This document shows, piece after piece, positions 61,662 through 64,000 of a stretch of DNA of 64,000 nt. Both the position numbers and the translations under genes were made by a program. The notes beneath the pieces are model-generated. The model saw only the letters and a program-made list of their open reading frames with translations, was not told the origin of the DNA and made no database searches. How positions within the stretch are numbered: the stretch's first letter is position 1; the number at the start of each line of letters is the position of its first letter. The stretch is from Syngnathus acus. Taxonomy: Eukaryota > Chordata > Actinopteri > Syngnathiformes > Syngnathidae. The stretch lies in the NCBI RefSeq assembly GCF_901709675.1, contig NC_051098.1, positions 10,789,000 through 10,852,999 on the forward strand, written 5' to 3'.

Positions 61662-64000
61662 GTATGAGATTGAAATGTTGTCTTTGTACATCCAACCTCA
61701 TTTTTAAATCAAACATAATCGACCAAAGTGTTTTGACGCACCCCATATAAATAAATTAATCCGACAAGGGTTTGACTTCTTCACAATATAACACATCTAG
61801 TTCCACCTTTGAGGGAACTGTTTGGAGAAGACCCTTGTATGTCATCATCTGTTTGCTTCAAATGTCTTAAAAGCAGGAACTCATCCTACATGTCTGACTG
61901 TCGCATCTCTAACCAAATTCTAGTCAAAAAGATGAGTCAAACGTTGATTCAATCAGTCAACGAGATGGCCGCAGTTGTTTGCTTTTATTAATTTAGTATG
62001 CGGTAAGCAAAAGCATAACGCTACCAGATAGTATCTTATTCTTTGTAAGGAATTTTTATTGATTTTTTTTTCCCACCCTCCTTTCCTGTGGCCCCTTTGT
62101 TCCCTGCGTGGGTTCCCAAGGGCACAGGCTCGGAAAAGTGTGAGCACAGATGGGGGTATAAAATGGAGAGGAGGAGGAGGAGGCATGAAAAGCACTGAAG
62201 GAGGATGGAATAAGTGGTCAAAAGTAACGTTTCAAGATTGAAGGACTGATAGACCTCAAAGGTGCACTAGGTCACTAGTTAGATATGTAGGATTAGTACA
62301 AAAAGGAACCATAGCTAATGGCAACACACAATTATTATATTTTTCATTTTTGCCAGCATTTCAACCTTAACAAAAGATTAAGTGTCATTTGAATTATCAC
62401 TCGGTTTTTTTCTCACTCTGCTAAATGGCTTGTAGAAATTACTTTGCTCTATCCAGCGCCGCCTTTGAATGCTTTTGAATGCTATCAAGATGCTCGCTCG
62501 CCCACTAAATGGTTATGTTAAGTAGATAAAAAGGTGTGTCGTCCTTTCAACGGGATCCGTGAGAACATCATGGAGACATTTTGCAAGCAGAAAATAACAG
62601 CCAATCAATGCGGCCCAATGATCAGATGGTCTGTTACGCACCAAGAACTATCTATGGTCCTCATCCATCTTCTCTGAACCTTGGCTTGCATCAATCTGTT
62701 CTTGGCCACCAAAAAAACCTCAACAATAGCAACTGTGTGTTTCCAAGTCATCTTTGTGCCTTTGAAATGTGGCACTGATTGAAGGTCACGTTTTTATTTC
62801 TTTTTCTTTTTTTATTCCCCTACTTTCCACCTCGTCCTCCACTCCTCTTTGTCTGTCTGAGAAAGAAAATTGAATCCTCTTAAGCGCGTCTTTGTGATCA
62901 GTTTTCTTTTGTGGACAATGGATCCAGTGTGACTGTAAAGGCTGTGCTGTCAATATGCACACAAACACACACGTACACACCATTACTGACATTCAAGTGA
63001 GTACATTTATGTATGATCTTGCTGGCGCCGATGGATGGTGAAGTGTCTGCCGTCAGAAATCACTTTGTGTTCCTCTCAGAAAACTGCCAAATTGTTAATA
63101 TTATAATGTATTCATCTGATGTCTTTTTAAAGGCATTTTTTTAAAAGGCAAAACCAAAATAAAATATCCGTTGAGTGTATACATACACCCACGTGCTACT
63201 GTGTCTCGACGAGACTTGATCGATTGTCAAATGCTGAAAGAAACATTTATCCTAGCAGGGATTCTGAGCTGAACGTGAGAGGATGACTAAGTGTCTGTAC
63301 TACCTGCTTGTGTGCGGTAAAAAGAGCATTAGCATGTATGACTCACTGTGTTTTCATCCAAAAAAAAAAAAGTCTGAACAAACACTTTGTAAAAGAAAAA
63401 TAGAACTGCGATAACATCATTGTACTTACCCAAGTTGGCACAAGTTGAATGCGTTCTTAAAATAAAAATAAAAAAACGGGGGCAGTCCATGGGTTCATGC
63501 AAAGTTATGAAATTGCAAAATTGTTCACACCCATGTCTTTGTTAATTCCAAGAAATCACCAGCTGGTATTGGTTAGTTGAAGTTAACACCCCCGTTTGCC
63601 ATGTGTGCAAATGACAAACAAACTGAAGAGAACCAACAATCAGGAGAGAATTAAGCAGCAAGTCAACAAGGAAAGTTATGCAAATCTCTGAGAAATATTT
63701 TTTTGCAGTCAAACCTGTGCATGAATGTCATTGGTGGACTTGACTAGACTGTGTAAAAATCTAATCAAGTTGGACTTCTTTTAATTATGAGCAATTCATT
63801 GAACAATCGCCACAGGTCTTTTGTCTGGTCTCAGCAAAGGGTAAGTTTGGACCCAAAAATAAAAATAATTCAAATAAGGACAAATGGAAATGGGAGTCAA
63901 GACATTTGCATTCAATTAGAATCAAGCACTTCAACCTCCAGGCTATGAACGTTTCTTGAATGTGATGTAGAGTTTTCAAAAAGTTCTCTTTCTATTCAAT
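61662..64000 (+). other. rap1gap2: Start of rap1gap2 fourth intron
   Basis: After the GTATGA donor at 61,662, no exon encoding the rest of the GoLoco motif (expected to continue with a Gly-rich joint and a Glu/Gln cluster) was found. The next exon is presumably beyond the window. The stretch is AT-rich, with short homopolymer runs and nothing else that I recognise. Confidence 0.45.

Overview
The window is nuclear DNA of a ray-finned fish, most likely a spiny-rayed teleost. Short coding exons have GT/AG borders, introns reach 20 kb, the sequence is AT-rich, and there are many microsatellites, short inverted-repeat DNA transposons and decayed LINE pieces. Two conserved vertebrate genes anchor it. 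I see no prokaryotic features, no CRISPR array and no tRNA or rRNA gene that I can support.

Layout. (1) 1-14.25 kb: no coding exon found; probably the first intron of mecom (MDS1-EVI1), whose first coding exon lies on the minus strand at 14,254-14,290. (2) 16.5-32.0 kb: a tandem array of three complete, intron-containing genes on the minus strand, called A, B and C here (A 16,926-21,107; B 24,206-26,871; C 29,364-31,325). Each encodes a small LEF/TCF-type HMG-box protein of 235-306 residues with no beta-catenin-binding N-terminus. The three share exon structure, a probable 5' noncoding exon and a conserved promoter block, but differ sharply after the HMG box. (3) 37.4-64 kb: the 5' part of rap1gap2 on the plus strand. 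Four coding exons are present, ending in a 36-base exon that opens the GoLoco motif. There is a phase-compatible alternative first exon at 51,969-52,387, and a more speculative one at 34,176-34,216. The rest of the gene runs off the right edge.

Function. mecom is a PR/SET-zinc-finger transcriptional regulator and rap1gap2 is a GTPase-activating protein for Rap1; their adjacency need not be functional. The least familiar content is the HMG-box array. Its genes keep a LEF/TCF-like DNA-binding domain beside an N-terminal region I do not recognise. They have either lost (A), kept (B) or replaced (C) the sequence after the box: A stops just after the basic tail, B has a basic tail followed by an acidic tail, and C has acidic residues where the basic tail should be.

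All exon models come from reading splice sites and reading-frame continuity by eye; no transcript data or database search supports them. Transposon family names rest on terminal sequences and remembered consensus, so treat them as provisional.
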